Part shown: positions 12,624 to 26,200 of the stretch, one piece after another | Layout of the letters: each line of letters opens with the position of its first letter | Numbering within the stretch: the first letter of the stretch is position 1 | DNA from: Tenebrio molitor | Lineage: Eukaryota > Arthropoda > Insecta > Coleoptera > Tenebrionidae | DNA length: 64,000 nucleotides | Direction of reading: 5' to 3' | NCBI RefSeq assembly: GCF_963966145.1 | Contig: NC_091046.1 | Coordinates: forward strand, 18,352,001 to 18,416,000 | The notes under the pieces: generated by a model | What the model was told of the DNA's origin: nothing | Databases searched by the model: none | The model's input: the letters and a program-made list of their open reading frames with translations, nothing else | Position numbers and translations under genes: made by a program

Positions 12624-12690
12624 GGCAAAGATGTCGATTGCTTGGGACTGCTTACAAACGCTGTAAGGTGGACAGACGTCCTCGTCAGCC
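12624..12690 (+). other. rdgB: 5' UTR part of the first coding exon of rdgB
   Basis: A typical acceptor (tttacag, ending at 12623) precedes 67 nt of non-coding sequence leading to the initiator ATG at 12691, so at least one non-coding 5' exon must lie upstream. The segment contains an ATG in another frame at 12631 that opens a short reading frame running past the real start. This could lower translation but is not evidence of a second protein. Confidence 0.7.
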
Positions 12691-14202
12691 ATGCTCATCA
12701 AGGAATATCGTATTCCTCTACCGCTCACGGTGGAGGAGTATCGAATCGCTCAGCTCTACATGATTGCCGTAAGTTTCAAATGAATATAGACGTTTTTTCC
12801 AATGTACGAACTATGACTACGATATAAATAAAAAATTAAAAAAAACTTTTATCATTATCACTTATAATAATTACACGAGAGCTTTTTTTGTCGAAGTAAA
12901 CTTGACATTTCAATGAGAATTTTGTTGCCTGGCAATTTAACGAAAAAAAAATGCCTCTGAAAAAATTACCGAGTCCGTAGGACGAGTAATTTTTTCTGGC
13001 AGTTTTTTAAGTTTAATTGCAGGCAACAAAACTCGAATTATAAACGTCAAGTTTACTTCGACTCAAAAAAAAAAACCTTGAGTGTAATTCGGTAAGACAG
13101 TTTAATGAATACGGAAAAGTACGATGATGCAGACCTACTAGAATCAGACGCTTTCAAAAGTTAGGTTCCGTTTTGTCGCTGGAAAAGTTAGGGCAAACTT
13201 TTTTCGCTGTCATAGTGACAAAAACACCGCTGCTTATGGGATTTTTAGTGTATGAATTAAATTGTCGTTAACAAATTGTATTTGCAATAAACAATAATAC
13301 TCGATGTATTTTCCAAATTGTGTCAGAAACTTTGTAATATTGTTCTATGTTTAGAAAAAAAGCCGAGAAGAAAGTAGTGGGGCTGGCAGCGGTGTTGAAA
13401 TTTTGGTCAACGAACCTTACAAAGATGGGCCTGGCGGACAAGGACAATATACACGCAAGATTTATCATGTAGGAAGTCATTTACCTGGTGAGTGAAATTC
13501 GGTTGTTCAAAAAAGAGCTAAAAGTAATTTCTTCTTAGGCTGGCTGAAAGGTATTCTTCCTAAAACAGCACTTATGGTTGAAGAAGAAGCCTGGAATGCT
13601 TACCCTTACACTAAAACCAGATACACATGTCCTTTTGTTGAAAAATTTTCTTTGGAAATTGAAACCTATTATTATGAAGATAATGGGCACCAAGAAAATG
13701 TGTTTCATTTGACGGGTAGTGATCTCAGGAATAGAATTGTGGATGTGATAAATGTAGTCAAAGATCAGTTATATGGTGCCGACTACTTAAAAAGTGAGGA
13801 TCCATCTTTTTATAAATCGGAAAAATCAGGGAGGGGACCTCTATCGGACAACTGGTTGGAAGAATATTGGAAAGAGGTGCAAGGAAAACCGCAACCCCTA
13901 CCTAATGGGAAAGCTTTAATGTGCGCTTATAAATTATGTAGAGTTGAATTTCGGTACTGGGGAATGCAGACCAAGATAGAAAAGTTTATACATGATATAG
14001 GTAAAACTGTTGTCCTCATTGTTGTCATTGTTGTAACATTTGTGTATAGCTCTTCGAAAAACAATGCTTAGGGCTCACAGACAAGCGTGGGCATGGCAGG
14101 ATGAATGGCACGGTTTAACAATGGAAGATATACGAGAAATTGAAAAACAGACACAACTTGCATTGAAACGAAAAATGGGACAACTGGAAGATGAAGAAAT
14201 CG
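12691..14202 (+). CDS. rdgB: rdgB exons 1-4: PITP lipid-exchange domain
   Basis: These four exons encode aa 1-275, the START-like phosphatidylinositol transfer domain. Residues that contact the inositol headgroup in PITP-alpha are visible at the same numbering: T59 and K61 in GQYTRK and N90 in AWNAYPY; E250 in TMEDIRE is the likely counterpart of E248. The block RYWGMQTKIEKFIHDI followed by ALRKTMLRAHRQAWAWQDEW is characteristic of class II PITPs. Intron phases are 0 after exon 1 and 1 after exons 2, 3 and 4. The introns after exons 2 and 3 are only 51 and 49 nt, whereas the first carries a foldback MITE. No inactivating change is seen. Confidence 0.95.
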
Positions 14203-17200
14203 GTAAGAACTTTGTCATATTTTTTCCATTTAGTATTAAAAAATTATTTTATTAAAAATATATATATTTTCTATAAAAATTTGACGGCATCAAGTTATAT
14301 GCAGTATAATTAAAAATATTTGAATCGTTTTTCTCGAAAGCTGGTTGAAGTTCTATATTTAGCGTTACTATCAAAATATTTATACTTTATTGCATAAACA
14401 GTAGAGAAGATACATAAATGAAGCTTTTATTTACTAAAACATCGTTGTAAAACTTCACATTTTGATATATTTGACTCATTAAGTTTATATTTCTTTCAGT
14501 TTCGAATACTTAGTTAATTTTTAAAAGTTAGGAAATATGTGTACTTGAATCATTACTGTTTTACTCTAATATTAATAATGCATCATATTTTCTTAGATGA
14601 AGATGACAATTTGAATAACAGTACACCCAAAGAAGATCCCGTTAAAACTTTGGCCGCAACATTGGGTAGCATAGAAGTTTCAGAAGACAGTCCGTTAATG
14701 TCAAAAAATTCAAACATTCCTTTAATTCAAACAGCAGTCAGTTCTGATGCTGATATTTCGCCAGAAGATGATACAGCGATGTCTTTCAAGTAAGTCGTTC
14801 AAAATATGATTTACGGTTATTCTTTTGTCTATTATTGCTGGTAGTCTTGTTTTGCAAATACATGTTTCATCTTTCAAATGTTAACAGTTTTTTGCCAAAC
14901 CGATTACTCTAATTTGTGTTACCATCTTACTATAAACATCAAATGCTAAATGCATTCAAATATCTCAGTATGAACCCTTGGACACTGCTTGGGGTAGTAT
15001 TTTCTTTTAAGGTTTATGAAGAGTGAAAAATGTTAGATCTAAATCAGATTTATCAGTGGTTTTAAAAATAAATTGCCAGGCGTAATTAACGTACAGCAAA
15101 CAGTAATTTTATGTATTAAAGATTCACATTTATTCTATTGAATACCTATGTATGGTTTTAGGCGTGATGATAAGTGGCAACAACCACGTGGACTACACTC
15201 GCCAAGCTCGTCTTCTGTTAAAAGTTTTGATTTGCAAGTAGCAAACTGGAGGATAGAGAGTTTAGGAAGGGATTCAGATTCTGGTTCCGATGAAGAATTT
15301 TTTGATTGTGAAGGTAAGTAAAATATGTCAGATTTATTTCCCTCCACCTCCCGGCGGCACGGCAATTTTGCCGGAGTACATACACTATTACGGATATTAC
15401 TATCAAGTAATAGTGCAGTGCTAATGAACATAATTACCGGCGTCTCGCCTCCACATTTTGACTTTGTTGTGTTTTTATATTATGTTCTGTGTCAGTGTTA
15501 AGGAACTTCCTCACGATATGACATGAGTATAATAATATATTTTTTGAATTTCAACTACCAATGTGTTCCCTAAATCCAGAATTTTAAAATTTTTAAAAAG
15601 AGATTGCGGTACTATTCCCGTTGCTGAAATTATAAGTGGTAAAATCGATTTTTTTTCTAAACATCAAAGATTTCTCATAGCAACGGAGATCTCTAAATAT
15701 TTATTAATTTTTGTGTTATATGTATTGTGTTATATTGTATTGTGTGAATTTGGAACAGCTATATCTAAAAGATATGCTTGCTTTTGTTTTTTATTTAAAA
15801 TAATAATTTATTTTTCACTTTCGTATAATTGCATGATAACTCCTAGGTTACGAAATACGTAAACATGTTCATAACAACCGGGGAATAATACAGGGCGTAA
15901 TAAGAATAAGCGGGCGTAATGAATCCATAACGCCGTCATCAATTCATAATTGCCATTTTGCCTTTTTTTTTTTGTAGAACACGTATAGTGAAAAATAAAA
16001 TCTTGTATGCACCACGGCGTCACCGAATGATTACGCCCATTGAACGATATCCATCTCTCGGGCTAAAGCCCTCGAGCTGGATTCATCGTTCTCCGGGCGT
16101 AATCATCGTTGTAACGCCCTTGGTGCATAAACAGCTAGTCTGGGCTGTTATGCTGAATATGAATGTCAGTTAAGACTGTGCGATCAAAATATAATTTGTA
16201 ATTGTCATTGTATACCATTTTATAACACCAAAAGAATAGGTCACCAATGGAACAGCATATGCTTTAATTAAATTATTACCGTGTAATTTTGATTTTAAAA
16301 GAGATTGGTCAATGGGTCATTATAAATGATTGTCTCATCGCAGTAGGCGTTGGTGACGCAGTTGAATGTGCCGCAAGCTTTATAACATGAGTGAGACTAG
16401 CATCGCCGATAGGTAGCGCTGCTGGCGGTAGTATAAATTTGTCTAGTACAGGTCTTGATACTTTGGAAATGGATGCGCAGTGAAATTGTGGAAAGTAGTG
16501 GAGAGAGACCCACTGTAAACGAAGCCGTTGGAGGATTTTCGGTCTTTCTTGCAACTCAGATTTCTCATTCTATCTGTGCATCTCAAGTATCAAACTACGT
16601 TGTCCGAGTTGTAGTTTGTCTAACGGTGCGAAGCTAGTGGCACATCCCAAATTTGTGTGGGTTTTTAACGCCAACTGCGATGGGACAATAATTTATAATG
16701 ACCCTGTATGTGAAAAAATTAAATTTTCAAATTCTAGTATTTATTCAAGGTAACGAATGCAACTACATCTGCAACATACGTTAAAAAGTAGAGTTTGAAC
16801 ATTAATATTGGAAGTTTTTTGGTGTAAATGACAATAATACACTGAAATATTGATAAAAATTTTCTTAAAGATCTATCAAACTACGAGTGCTTTAAGAGAT
16901 AGCCATAAACGACTCCAAATTGAATATAGTCGACTCAAGTTGCAAAAAACCACTTGTCATTTGCAACAGCATTTTTTCAATATTTTTGAGCCAAATAAAG
17001 GCACAAAGGACCTGAAAATCATAGTTTGGATTGAATATTTCCCATATAAGTACAGTTTTAAAGTAATTTCAAACGACTGATGCCATAAAATTGCTGTTGC
17101 AAATCCAAATTGGTTTTTTGCAACTTGAGTCAACTTTAAAGTTGACCTCAATTTTTATATGATGAGATTTTTCACCCTATGTCAAAAGTGTACAATGTTG

Positions 17201-20200
17201 TCGGCTCTATTTTGGGTGTAAATTGCGGTGTTGTAGGTAGTTCTTTGAAAAAAAAATAGACTATATATTAAATAGAGTTGGCTCCATCCTGGTTCCTAGG
17301 GGCGTTTTCCGATTGATAATTGGCTGCACTTTTATTGTCAAAATTGGCACTATTTGTGTTTAAATAAAAATAAATTATAAATATTAATAATAATAATAAT
17401 AATAGTTTATTCACGCCAAGAAAGCAATTACAAGAAAACACACATGGAGCATTAGCAAGAACAAAAAGTGGGAACAAAATGCATCACTTGCACAGAAGTC
17501 TCCTACAATCACTCTTGAACTTATTTGTCGAGACTCCACAGAAGTCTAATTCGTTACACTAAAGGTTGGCCAGGCGGAGGGCACTATTCAAGGGTGAATT
17601 GTAGGAGTAATTGTGTTTATGGCAGTAAACATGAAACAAATTCGGGTGTCTGAGGTTACATAAAGGAACATTAAAGCCGATACGAAGCAGAGCATCAGAA
17701 GAATCAACATTATAGTTAATTATTTTATGTAGAAAACACAGCTTGTGACAATCCCGTCTGGTTTTAAGTGAGGGCAAAGACATGTAAGCGGCTACAGAGT
17801 GCAAATCATCAAAATTGATATTTGAGTTCTCAGCTTATATTTCAAATACTTCAAGAAATTGTTCTGTAAACATCCCAGCATTTTTCTTCCCCTAGAAATC
17901 AAGAAGTCGTAATGTTCATGAAACGATAGATTGGAATCTAAAAAGAGACCCAGGTCTTTGATGACATTGATAATTTCCAGCTGCTCCCCTTCCAATGAAT
18001 AATAAGGAACGGAGGGCACAGTTTTCCTGCTGAAACACATTGCCTTGCATTTGCAAACATTGAGTTTGATACCATTGCGTGCGCACCAGTTTTCAATTCT
18101 TCTGACATCCTCCTGAAGATCAAATACATCCAGCTGCGTTTTGATGATTTTATAGATTTTGAGATCGTCCGCGTACAGCAGCGATGCCGAGGTCAGACTA
18201 TCAGTGATGTCATTGATGAAGATTATGAATAATAACGGCCCGATAACAGAGCCCTTATTATGCCTTTATTATGCGAACTATTTAGGTTTGTTTGCATTTG
18301 CTTCACAAAGTCTGTGGGAACCAGGCTGCCAATGCAAATTTAACTCTCAAAAACTCCTCTAGGAACCAGGATCGAGCCTTTCTCTTATACTGGGTGCCCC
18401 AAAATTCGCGGTACAACGTAGTTGTACGTTGTTAAGTAATCATTAAGATATCGGGTTAAAATGTTTGAAAAAAATTTCTTCTTTTTTGTAGAAGATATGG
18501 ACCTATTCATTACACTAAATGTGGGAACATTTAATAACATTCTATGCATCCCAATAGTCTGTATAAATATTTCATTTTTGTTGTATCCATGGAAATGAGA
18601 GGGAAAAATCAAAGCCATGTTGCCGCACGCTATTTGAGGTAAAACGAACATAATTTTGGGGCACCCAGTATACCACTTCACATTATAAACGGTATCAAGT
18701 GGTCGGCGTTATTAGTATTTTTGGTTGCGTACAAAATAAATTCACAAATAAGTCTTATGTAACTATAGTTCATTTTTTAATGCAGTAGAAAAAGTCAGGC
18801 AACCCAATATACAGTCATTAAGGCTGCCTAGACACCTTAAATTCATTTATAATTGATATGGATCCACGATGCCGCTAAAAATTTTGTTTGTCAAAATCTC
18901 CGTCAGTCTGACAAGGTTTTGACATTCGATAAAAAATTTAATTGAAATGAGAAAACTTGTTTAATAATGTGTTTAATCTAGAATTCATGAATAAAAAAGC
19001 AGTAACTTAGTAAACAGAAACAATAATTAACGATAACTCAGACATATTATGGATTTAAAAAATCAACTCTCATCTTGGAATTCTTCCGGTTAATCCGAAT
19101 CGTCATCAGATTCTCCAAGGTGTATAATCAATAATCATGTTTGTAAATGTTCAAAATCATGTTTTTTCGAATACAGATAAGGCCGACTTACTTTTTCGTT
19201 GAACATAATTTGTTCTGTGCAGCCCATCGATAATCAAGTATAAAAACTCTTGACCAAACTAGCCTTTAAATTAATACCTGTGACACATTAACACAAATTG
19301 ACATTAATGCATTTATTGTGGCATATGCCATCATGGATTGAAGTAATTTACAAAATTGAAATAGGAATATAGTGAACTATTGAAAGTGTATATTTGGCTG
19401 CCTGACTTTTTCTACAGCATTAACAAATGAACTATAGTCCTGTACATTTTAGATTTGATGTCACATAACGACATTACGACAACTGGAAATTGTCTAAGCA
19501 GTCTTGGATTAATTAAAAAATAAAAAGATCAATTGGTATCTACTCGTTTGAGAAATATGTTTATTTGGTTGCGTCGGGACGTTGTTAGGCCCATTATTAC
19601 TCGTGAATACCCCTGTATGTAATGAACATAAGAAACTCTATTAAATGGGACAACTGCGGAAGCTCTTCGTTTTAACTATTTTATTTTACTTCATTTATTA
19701 ATTTTTGTAACCTAATATGTTTGTAATATTTTCTATCTAGTTATCTACTCGTAGTTCCATTATCAACACATATTATACATACTTTAATGTAATTTTTGTA
19801 AACGCAACCCAAAATGCTAATGACACAGGCACCGCACAGGCCCCTTGATACAATATTTTATTTGATTTAAGTTGGTGATCAAAGCAACAAATGAAAAATT
19901 TATGGAAACGTCAAGATGACAGTACCTACCTTTATTATGCTGCTGCTATTTTGTTGCTATTACTGTTAAGGTTGGTGGCAAAAAAAACCGGAACCATCAG
20001 AATAAAATTGGCACATTTGTACAATCTTTTCATAGTGTGAAATCGTCTTACGAGACAGGTCGAAATTCAAATGGACAAATGGACAAAATTAAATTTACAT
20101 TAGGAAAATGTCATTTCCTGTTTTTCTGCAACCAACTGTACCTACGTCACATATCTGCATTCTACAAATAAGCCAACAAAACATAACTACGGTGGTAGTG

Positions 20201-23200
20201 TTACAAATAGTCGAATAAGGAAAATGTTCTTAATTGTATTGCCAATTCAAACAATCTTTCTTGATCACCTTGTATATAAATAATTTCAAACAGAAACGAG
20301 TATAATAACTATTTTTTCAACAGACTCTTCATCTCTGGCCAAATGGAGTTCGTTGGATCTTTTAACAGAAGAAGACAATGACACTACCTCACCAACAGTT
20401 GTTGTCGATAATAACGGTAAACTGATGTGTAAATAATGATGCGAACGATCTTGAATTGAATGAAATTGAAATGTTTAACAGATGACAGCATATTTTCACC
20501 AACATTCCTTCAACGGGTCGCCAGCGAACGAAGCAATCGGAAACTCATGCAAAGAGGAAAAGTAAATTCCTTGGATGCTTCATGCCCAGAGTCTCCAAGT
20601 GCGTCTCCTGCACATCTTCCATGCAATACCACAGTATTACTACTAGTGCTTCATGCGGGAAGCGTTTTAGATGCAAACATTGATATGGCTGCAAAAAAGT
20701 CTGATGTTACCACCTTACGTGGAGCATTTGAATCAGTTATACGTCAGCATTACCCTTCGCTTTTAGGTCATATTACAATACGATTAGTATCTTGCCCATC
20801 AATGTGTACAGAAGGCCTTGCAATTCTGTCTAGGTATATTTAAAAGTAAAATTTTGATTTTACAATTCAAAGTTAATCGTGTTTTAATTTTATCTTCTAG
20901 TCTTAGTCCATATAGTTTCGATGTTTCTCCGTCATGTATTGATGTACCTCAAATTACACACGATTCAATTCCGATTGGTGCTATTCCAATTTTGGCAACT
21001 TCAACATCTGATTATAATGAAACTGTATCACGGACAATCAATGCCGCAAACACTACCTATCAGGGTTCATATCAAATTAGCGTTGCAGTGCAATGTCCTA
21101 AATTATATGATTTTAGAATTTTTAAAGTCTGAAGAAGGCCAAGGTTTTTCTGGACAAGTATGTATCGTGGCCGACTCCATTGGCTCTATATTAGCGTACG
21201 ATGCTCTATGTAGGACTACAAAGTATCAGTCTAGACATGGCAGTGAAAATAGTATTTTAGATAATGACAATTATCACAGAGGTAAATATTAACACCACCA
21301 GTTTTTATTTTAACATCGGACAAAAATTGAATTCAATTATGAAATTTCAAATAGCAGGGGAGGTCATTTGATACATCATTTGAAACGGCTTTTAATTCTC
21401 AATCCGCAAGTTGCTTGATTTTTTGTTTCGTGGCTGGAATTAAAAAATCAACCCACTGTTGAATAGAGAATTGAAAGAATTTACATATGTACAGTCGATG
21501 GACAAATAAAACTGGGACAAAAATGACAATCACATAAGTCAAAATTTACAAATTTGCATCGTTTAATTACGGCTTTATCAAAATGCGAAGTAACCTATAG
21601 GAAATATGCTTTAAAACAAGGAAACCGCATTGGTGTACGTTTTATAAAACATGATATACAAGGTGTATTTTTAAAATGTGCTGAAATTTTACCTACGAGG
21701 TTATGGGACAACGTAGAAAACTAAAAGCAATTGAAAAAAATTGTAGCTCAAAAAATAAATGTCATTTTATTTTTTGACATAGAATCTTTTAAACATTTTT
21801 TCCGAGTTCTACATGAGGCTTCATTTTAACCACGAGCTACTGGCTAGTAGCTTGTGGTTAAAATTTCTGCACGCATTTCAAAAACACCCTGTATATAGAC
21901 ACTGACAAATATATTGACAATTCAATGGTCTGGTTTACATAGATTACATTTTAAGTGTCCCAGTTTTATTTGTCCACCGACCGTACGTCCAGCACAGTGC
22001 TACATTTAGAGCTAAAGTCAAAACGAAACATGACAGGGCGCCAGGGCGGAGCTTAGAATGCGCGTTCTCTAATTTACCGCTGACAGGGGCGTATCATATA
22101 GTCGTTAGTTTAGGGGCAAAAACTTAACCAAAACTCAATTTTCTTCTTCATCTGATGAAAGAAATTTCTACACCGAGATCATCTACTTTTGTTGTAGAAC
22201 CTCTAATAGAATAATAAAAACTATCTTCATCTTCAGAACATTCCCTTAACACCCTCTATAGCGTAAAGAAAAGAAAATTTTTGACTCCGCCACTGTCATA
22301 TACGTAAGCTGAATTCAACTGATCTACATTCGTCTTCTGCGCAAAACACGTGATGTCATGTTTCGTTTTGACTTTACCTCTAACTAACAAAAAAGTTTAC
22401 CCTACTCTTCCCCTAGAACCTAGGTTGATTTTTTTAATATGTAGTTTGTAGTCCACGTCAAAGTATAAATCATCACAAAAAATAGCCGTTGAGGTGCATA
22501 CTTTTTCGTCTAAACTCAAAAACTGAAAGATGTTGCGAAACAACTCGAATAAGAAAAATTTTCGTTGCCTCACACAAGATGCGTAGATGGAAAATTAAGA
22601 AAACAAAATTTAGTACTACATACTAATAGAAATAATTTTTTTATCTTACAGGTGGAGTTTTTGAGCTACCTTAGACCATTGTTTTCGGTGACAGAAGGCA
22701 AATTTTAATCACAAGTGAGATAAAGTACTCACTAGTGAGTTAATTTGCCAGTTGCCATTTAACTTGACATAAGTCACTCACAAGTGACTAAATTTGACAG
22801 CTGTCATTTTACTTGAATGAAACTGCATTTCTTGGATTTTTGCAATAGTTGCACCTGTAAGATAAAACGTCGTATATCACACGTGATCGAAATGCCATTA
22901 TGAAACTCGTGAGAAGTTTCCCACTCGTGCGCAAGCGCACTCGACGGTCAAAATTCTCACTCTTGTATAATGATGCATTTCTATCACTTATAATATAATA
23001 TACTATTATCTTACAGGTTGAGTTTTTGAGCTACCTTAGACCATTGTTTTCGGTGATAGAAATCAAATATTATTCACAAGTGAGATAAAGTACTCACAAG
23101 TGAGTAAATTTGACAGCTGTCAGTTTTAATTAAAATTTGTAATTTTGTATTGAAAATACTATTTTGTTACAGAATATTATTTATTCAAATTTTTTACACA

Positions 23201-26200
23201 CTAGTTGAACACTTTAAACAATTACAAAATCTCTAATTCTTATTAATGGTAACATTAATAGTACAGTTCGTGTTGTTGAAGTAGATTTCTTTATCAGCAT
23301 TGAAACCTGCTTTCTTGTGCTGTTCCACAATCGTGATTTCATGGTTTATTACTATACTTGTAGAACTGCTACTCTCATTTCCAAGAATTTTTTTCGCAAT
23401 ACCAATTTTATTTTGTAGAGAATCCTCCACATATCCCTCAACGACAGTGTCACTCTTCCAGCCACCGAAACACTTCAGAGTTCTCACATCAGCACCACAG
23501 TCAGACAACAAAGTAGCAGCCGATCTACGAAATGCGTGTCCGGTATACATTTTGGAGTTCTCTAACTTCAAAAATGTTGCTATCAATTCTGGCATCTTTC
23601 CGAAACTGTTAATGCCAACGGGTTGCACCGTACATTTTCCACTTCGATAACAAAGAAATAGTCTCATTGTACTCAATTTCTTTGGGCGCAAATTAATATA
23701 TTTGCGATATAAATTAATAGGATTAATTCCAAATCCAGTAGACAACATTGTGAAAGACCTTTTCTTATGGGTCTTTGTGAAAGGAATATGGATCAGGAGG
23801 AGATCGCCTTTGTCTTCTATGTCAGTGATACACATTTTTACTAATTCATCGCATCTACAGCCACCAGCAATTGCGACAACAGCCACAAGCTAAACAAATT
23901 ATGCCAAAATTTAATACCTCGTTGACATACGTCAAATGTAAATGTAAATGTTTGATTAATAAAAACGTGTCATCGGGCGCGTTAAGAAGGAACTTGTCGA
24001 TTTCATCCCTTGAGAAAATCAATGATTTTTTTGCTTCGTAACCAACATGTTGTTGTTTCAAAAAGGCGGTTAATTTGTTGTACTTCCCTATGTCCACATT
24101 CTCATGCACATTTAGCGCAGCTTTCAGCATTGAATACTGCGCCCAAAGAGATGACGACTTGTATTTTCGTGACTATGTATTTATAAAATACCACATGTAT
24201 TAATACATAAGGTAGATAGGTACTACATAACTTACCTTTTGAACAAAATATGCCAATAAAATATCTTCCGTGTTAGCTACCAAACAATTATCTGCCTTCC
24301 ACTTTACGAACAGATTATACTCTTTTTCGTCTATATGTTTCGACTTTTCCGGAAACAAACTGGAAACGGCAACTTCCACGTCTAATTGGATATTTTCCGG
24401 TAAAACATCCATTTTTATAATAACGTTTTACAAATTGTGAAAAAAACAACGACATTGTTTATTTCATAACTATGACAATCATTGGTAACTGCGAAAACTG
24501 ATACATATACATACAAGCATACTATTATATTTTTATAGGTGAATATTTTAATTGAATGAAACTTCATTTTTTGGATAGTTGCACCTGTAAGATAAAACGT
24601 CGTATATCACACGTGATCGAAATGCCATTATGAAACTCGTGAGAAGTGTCCCACTCGTGCGCAAGCGCACTCGCGTATAATGATGCATTTCTATCACTTA
24701 TAATATAATATACTATTATCTTACAGGTGGAGTTTTTGAGCTACCTTTGACCATTGTTTTCGGTGACAGAAGTCAAATTTAAATCACAAGTGAGATAAAG
24801 TACAGCTGTCATTTTACCTAAATGAAACTTCATTTCTTGGATTTTTTGCAATAGTTGCACCTGTAAGATAAAACGTCGTATATCACACGTGATCGAAATG
24901 CCATTATGAAACTTCTGAGAAGTGTCCCACTCGTGCGCAAGCGCACTCGTCGGTCAAAATTATCACTCTTGTATAATAATGCATTTCTATCACTTATAAT
25001 ATAATATACTATTTTAGAATTTGCGTTTATAATACGTCTATAAACGTCAGTCAGTAGGAGTCGTTTATGGCTTTATAAAAGTACACTGTACTTTAATGAA
25101 ATTTTTATCAATATTTCAGTGTATTACACCAAAAAACTTCCAATATTAATGTTCTAACTCTACTTTTTAACATCTGTTTCAGATGTAGTTGCATCCGTTA
25201 CCTTGAATTACCAATTAATACGAAATTCCCTAGAATTTGAAAATTTATTTTTTTTATTTAAAAATTAAAACGGGTGCAAATTCTAAAAAATAACATAAAA
25301 AACTCGTTTTATAAGGGTATTGGCGCACTCGTCCCCTACGAGTCGTTTTCTACACCTGGGACTCGTGCGCCAAATCAATCCTTATAAAACTCGTTCTTTA
25401 ATATACTAATTAATGTTTATTTTTCAGTCAAATAATAAGTGTTACTTATTTTGTTTTATACATTTGAAGATAAGAAAAATGAAAGCAAATAAGAGATGCT
25501 GTAATTACCAAAAAAAAAAAAATGTTTTTTGGAAATAAGTTTATCAAATTAAATTTTTTCGTTTTTATATTATTCTAGAACATTGAAACTTTTTCGCCCT
25601 TTTTCAGTTTTCGAGGTATAAGTGAAAAATTAAAAAAATCTGATTTTCGGGGGGTGATTTCAATCCTTAGCAGCAAATTTTTTATACTTTGGAATGGACT
25701 ACAAAATCTAAAAAAGTCAACCTAACTATCGGGGACGGTTGGCATATTAGACTTCTTCTTATTTAAAATTTTGATTGTACATTCTTTTTTCAGATGAAGT
25801 ACAAATAAACGAAACAGGCTATTTAACAGCACCATCTCCCAGAAGGAGATCATCATCAACTAGTGAACAATCTAATCAAATAAAATTTGATTTTGAAACA
25901 ACAGATTTCTTTATGTTTGGTAGTCCTTTGGCATTAGTTCTAGCTTACAGAAAGATTGCAGCCACCGACGATAAATCTAGTTTGTACAGTACAGTTTATT
26001 TTTATTTTCCATTACAATTATGTAAATTTTAGGTATCATAACCCGTCCAAGTTGTCTTCAAGTTTACAATTTGTTCCATCCTACAGATCCAGTAGCTGCA
26101 CGCCTAGAACCACTTTTATCAGCCAGATTTTCAATATTGCCACCAGTTAATGTGGCTAGATATGCCAAGTATCCTCTGGGAAATGGTCAACCTTATCATT

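Noticed and set aside
12642..12827. 61-codon frame overlapping the first rdgB coding exon
   Set aside because: It is out of frame with the conserved rdgB start and runs through the splice donor; treated as upstream-frame noise.
20818..21292. Two overlapping frames in the rdgB middle exons
   Set aside because: They are pieces of exons 8-10 with intron read-through; the spliced model explains both.
23300..23650. 116-codon + strand frame
   Set aside because: Antisense shadow of the recombinase third exon.
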